The notes under the pieces were generated by a model that saw nothing but the letters and a program-made list of their open reading frames with translations, did no database searches and was not told the DNA's origin. A program made the position numbers and the translations under genes. This document shows, in pieces, positions 49,947 through 52,398 of a stretch of DNA of 52,398 bases. This DNA comes from Alphaproteobacteria bacterium WMHbin7. Lineage in GTDB: Bacteria > Pseudomonadota > Alphaproteobacteria > Rhodospirillales > WMHbin7. Where the stretch lies: the NCBI GenBank assembly GCA_002753155.1, contig PDZW01000023.1:1-52398 (forward strand), read 5' to 3'. Position 1 is the stretch's first letter, and every line of letters starts with the position of its first letter.

Positions 49947-51185
49947 ATGCTCTATTACCTCCACGAGATGCAGCGCGCTGCGGCAACGCCGATGCGGTTC
50001 ATGGCCGAGGCCATGCAGCAGGTCTACACGCATCCCTGGGTTCCGGCGGCCTATACGGGTTTTGGTCGCGCCGTGGCGGCGGGTTGCGAAATCCTGGAGC
50101 GCACTACGCGCCGTTACAAGAAGCCGGAATGGGGTCTGCATAGCACCGTCGTCGATGGCAAGCCGGTTGCCGTCGAGACGAATGCCGTCTGGACGGAAAA
50201 TCCCTTTTGCCAGCTTGTGCATTTCAAGCGCGATGTTCCTGCCAAGCGCAAGGACCCAAAGATTCTGATGCTGGCTCCGCTGTCGGGCCATTACGCAACG
50301 CTACTGCGCGGCACCGTGGAAGCGCTGTTGCCACGGCACGAGATTTATATCACCGACTGGGTCGATGCCTGCGCCATTCCCCTGTCCAAGGGTCGCTTCG
50401 ACTTGGATGATTATGTCGACATGGTCATCGAGATGATCCGCTTCCTGGGGCCCGAGACGCATGTGATTGCGGTCTGCCAGCCTTCGGTACCGACCATGGC
50501 CGCTGTGGCTCTGATGGCCGGGATGAACGATCCCTGCCAGCCGCTCTCGATGACCCTGATGGGCGGCCCCATCGACACCCGGCACAATCTGACCCAGCCT
50601 AACAAGCTGGCGCAGGGCCGTTCGCTGTCCTGGTTCGAGCAGAATGTCATTCATGTCGTGCCGATCAATCATCCCGGCCACGGTCGGAGGGTCTATCCCG
50701 GATTCTTGCAGCTTTGCGGCTTCATGGCGATGAATCTGGACCGTCATGTCGATGCGCATGTGAAGCTGTTCAACCACATGGTCCAGGGCGACGGCGACGG
50801 CGTTACCGAGCACAAAGTCTTTTACGATGAATATCTCTCGGTCATGGACCTGCCCGCCGAATATTATCTGCAAACCATCCATACCGTTTTCCAGGAACAT
50901 CTTCTGCCCAAGGGCGAGTGGATTTCCAGGGGGCGCTTGGTCGATACCTCGGCCATTCGCAAAACGGCGCTGATGACGGTCGAGGGCGAAAAGGACGATA
51001 TTTCCGCCATCGGGCAAACCTGGGCGGCGCATCTCATCTGCGAGAACATTCCTTCCGAAAGACACCATCATCGCTTGCAGGAGAAGGTCGGCCATTACGG
51101 CATCTTCAACGGAAGGCGCTGGCGCGAGGAGATCATGCCCGATGTCGCGGACTTCATCCGCCGCTCCGGCCCCGTTCTGGCGTGA
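49947..51185 (+). CDS. phaZ: Intracellular polyhydroxybutyrate depolymerase
   Basis: The 412-residue product is an alpha/beta hydrolase of the cysteine-type intracellular PHB depolymerases: nucleophile C177 in VCQPSVPTM, conserved YITDWVDA, HPGHGRRVYPGFLQL and NEED-like NLDRHVDAH segments. It hydrolyses storage granules to oligomers. Its leader contains the structured element and the PhaR-like palindrome. It overlaps the YcgN-type gene by 44 bp. Confidence 0.94.
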   Translation: MLYYLHEMQRAAATPMRFMAEAMQQVYTHPWVPAAYTGFGRAVAAGCEILERTTRRYKKPEWGLHSTVVDGKPVAVETNAVWTENPFCQLVHFKRDVPAKRKDPKILMLAPLSGHYATLLRGTVEALLPRHEIYITDWVDACAIPLSKGRFDLDDYVDMVIEMIRFLGPETHVIAVCQPSVPTMAAVALMAGMNDPCQPLSMTLMGGPIDTRHNLTQPNKLAQGRSLSWFEQNVIHVVPINHPGHGRRVYPGFLQLCGFMAMNLDRHVDAHVKLFNHMVQGDGDGVTEHKVFYDEYLSVMDLPAEYYLQTIHTVFQEHLLPKGEWISRGRLVDTSAIRKTALMTVEGEKDDISAIGQTWAAHLICENIPSERHHHRLQEKVGHYGIFNGRRWREEIMPDVADFIRRSGPVLA

Positions 51186-51603
51186 CAAGCCCTTCTCCGA
51201 GTTGTCCCGCTCGGAATGGGAATCGCTTTGCGACGGCTGCGGATTGTGCTGCCTGCACAAGCTTGACTATACCCAGGATGGCGGCGCCATCGTCTATACC
51301 AACGTCGCTTGTCGCTTGCTGGACATCGATAGCTGCCGCTGTATGAACTACAAAAACCGTCGCGATTTCGTGCCTGACTGCATTTCCTTGACACCCGCCC
51401 GCCTGAAATCGATTACCTGGCTGCCCAAAAGCTGCGCCTATCGCCGCCTGTCAGAGGGCAAGGACCTGCCCCGCTGGCATCCGCTGCTGACCGGGGATGC
51501 GACTTCCGTCCACAAGGCCAAGCAATCGGTTCGGGGCCGGGCTGTTGCCGAGGAGCGTGCTGGAAATCTTAGCGATCACGAAGTCGAGTGGCCTGAGATA
51601 TAA
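51142..51603 (+). CDS. YcgN-type cysteine-cluster protein (UPF0260)
   Basis: The 153-residue product has the cysteine cluster LCDGCGLCCLHKL, CRLLDIDSCRCMNY and PDCISLTP, then WLPKSCAYRRLSEGKDLP, all features of YcgN/UPF0260 (zinc/iron-binding CxxCxxCC family). Function is not established. A TATAAT at 51599 near its stop may be part of the downstream gene's promoter. Confidence 0.9.
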   Translation: MSRTSSAAPAPFWRDKPFSELSRSEWESLCDGCGLCCLHKLDYTQDGGAIVYTNVACRLLDIDSCRCMNYKNRRDFVPDCISLTPARLKSITWLPKSCAYRRLSEGKDLPRWHPLLTGDATSVHKAKQSVRGRAVAEERAGNLSDHEVEWPEI

Positions 51604-51672
51604 TCGGCTCTCAAGCCAGGGGTGGGGCTCTTCCTCCCTTGGCGCTGATCTTGCGATGGGGAGGTTTTTTTC

Positions 51673-52398
51673 ATGACCGGCTTGGCTAAGGGCGTATGGG
51701 CGGCGGCGCTGACCCCCCTGGCGCCCGATCTCTCTCCCGATCTTCCTGCCTTGGCAGCGCATTGCCGCTGGCTGCTGGACAAGGGCTGCAACGGTCTGGC
51801 CGTTCTGGGCACGACCGGCGAGGCCAATTCCTTCACGCTTGCCGAGCGGCTGGCCATGCTGGACGGGCTTGCAAAAGCAGGCATTCCAGGTGCCAATCTG
51901 ATGCCGGGGACCGGCTGCTGCGCATTTCCCGACACCGTGGCGCTTACGAAAAAGGCGGTCGAGATCGGTGCGCTGGGGGTTCTGGTTCTGCCACCCTTCT
52001 ATTACAAGAATGTCTCCGAAGACGGCGTCTTCGCCTCCTACGCCCGCATCATCGAGGAGGTGGGGGATTCCAGGCTTAAGCTCTATCTCTATCACTTTCC
52101 GAAATTGTCAGGCGTTGCCATCACCAAGCCTTTGATAGAGCGCCTGATGAAGGCCTATCCGGGCGTGATCGCGGGCTTGAAGGACAGCACGGGCGATCTT
52201 GAGCATACGCTGGATCTGGTAAAATCATTTCCTCAACTATCCATCCTGGCAGGCTATGACGACGGTCTGTTGCCGGTTCTGGAAGCGGGCGGGGCGGGCT
52301 GCATCACCGCTTGCGCCAATATCGCCTCCACGCTGGCGGCCCAGGTGGTGCAAGCCCTTCCCGACCTCAAGGCGGCGCAGTTGGCGCAGATGCGGCTG
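51673..52398 (+). CDS. DapA-superfamily lyase (partial, runs off the window)
   Basis: The first 242 codons are present, starting MTGLAKGVWAAALTPL with GGGGAGG upstream. It has the pyruvate/carbonyl-binding LGTTGEANSF, the tyrosine segment YLYHFPK and the Schiff-base lysine in AGLKDSTGDLEHT, so it belongs to dihydrodipicolinate synthase/N-acetylneuraminate lyase enzymes. The YHFPK rather than YNxP segment suggests a non-DapA member. The 3' end is outside the window. Confidence 0.85.
   Translation, partial: MTGLAKGVWAAALTPLAPDLSPDLPALAAHCRWLLDKGCNGLAVLGTTGEANSFTLAERLAMLDGLAKAGIPGANLMPGTGCCAFPDTVALTKKAVEIGALGVLVLPPFYYKNVSEDGVFASYARIIEEVGDSRLKLYLYHFPKLSGVAITKPLIERLMKAYPGVIAGLKDSTGDLEHTLDLVKSFPQLSILAGYDDGLLPVLEAGGAGCITACANIASTLAAQVVQALPDLKAAQLAQMRL

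Noticed and set aside
51599..51604. TATAAT as promoter of the DapA-superfamily gene
   Set aside because: The hexamer is perfect, but no -35 element lies 16-18 bp upstream and it overlaps the YcgN-type stop codon, so I did not annotate it as a promoter.

Overview
The window reads as high-GC alphaproteobacterial chromosome, most likely order Rhodospirillales (Magnetospirillum/Rhodospirillum-like). The basis is gene content: a split glycine dehydrogenase (gcvPA/gcvPB) behind a tandem glycine riboswitch, a fused gamma-alpha KorA with KorB, a petABC bc1 operon, a PhaR/PhaC-like/PhaZ polyhydroxybutyrate (PHB) set, mtnP-mtnA, an AcuI-type reductase and aerobic-type cobalamin genes. No 16S rRNA gene is present, so the placement is inference.

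Region 1 (1-9372) is the right-hand part of a mobilizable genomic island. Its right border is the 3' half of a tRNA-fMet gene (9328-9372) followed by the native terminator. Inward from there come a P4-type tyrosine recombinase, an unknown protein, an AlpA/excisionase-like HTH protein, a MobC-like protein and an HUH relaxase. The cargo is a 5'-truncated XRE regulator, a metallophosphoesterase, a class II Fic protein, two very small ORFs, a DEDDh-exonuclease-like ORF and a SIR2-domain gene. The SIR2 gene appears to be cut by an IS3-family element whose terminal TGA supplies the stop codon. Two 239-bp direct repeats, each with six ATGGTCAC boxes at exactly 21,21,21,21,32 bp spacing, lie upstream of two cargo operons.

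Region 2 (9373-23300) is core: a PAS-GGDEF-EAL protein coupled to a bacteriohemerythrin, YgiQ, a GNAT enzyme, thioredoxin, the riboswitch-controlled gcvT-H-PA-PB operon, a GH1 glucosidase and an HU protein. A small AT-richer patch at 19.9-21.3 kb carries an FRG-domain protein and an MNT nucleotidyltransferase with a coiled-coil partner.

Region 3 (23300-43800) is metabolic: KorA and an unusual KorB fused to a rubrerythrin-like ferritin domain, CobC-type decarboxylase, AcuI-like reductase, FlgE, ornithine decarboxylase behind a coupled 44-aa upstream ORF, the PHB locus (phaR, accessory protein, PhaC-like), the mtnPA methylthioadenosine salvage pair, petABC, trmL, mobB and an M32 carboxypeptidase. 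The PHB locus contains an insertion between two copies of the start of the accessory gene, carrying a secreted hydrolase and a HigBA-type toxin-antitoxin pair.

Region 4 (43718-46934) lies between two perfect 34-bp direct repeats of the carboxypeptidase gene 3' end. It looks like a compact, undescribed polymorphic effector/immunity array: a protein with a GC-rich N-terminal part and an AT-richer C-terminal part, a membrane protein, an orphan C-terminal fragment, two tandem membrane-anchored paralogues with near-identical starts, and a truncated second effector start.

Region 5 (47000-52398) is core again: a TauE/SafE-DsbD_2-like membrane protein with SCO1, CobB, PhaZ, a YcgN-type cysteine-cluster protein and the start of a DapA-superfamily gene. 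A structured element upstream of phaZ recurs near the ornithine decarboxylase gene with a compensated stem, and TTGC-N3-GCAA palindromes occur at phaR, phaZ and korA. These two signals and the effector array are the most promising new observations.
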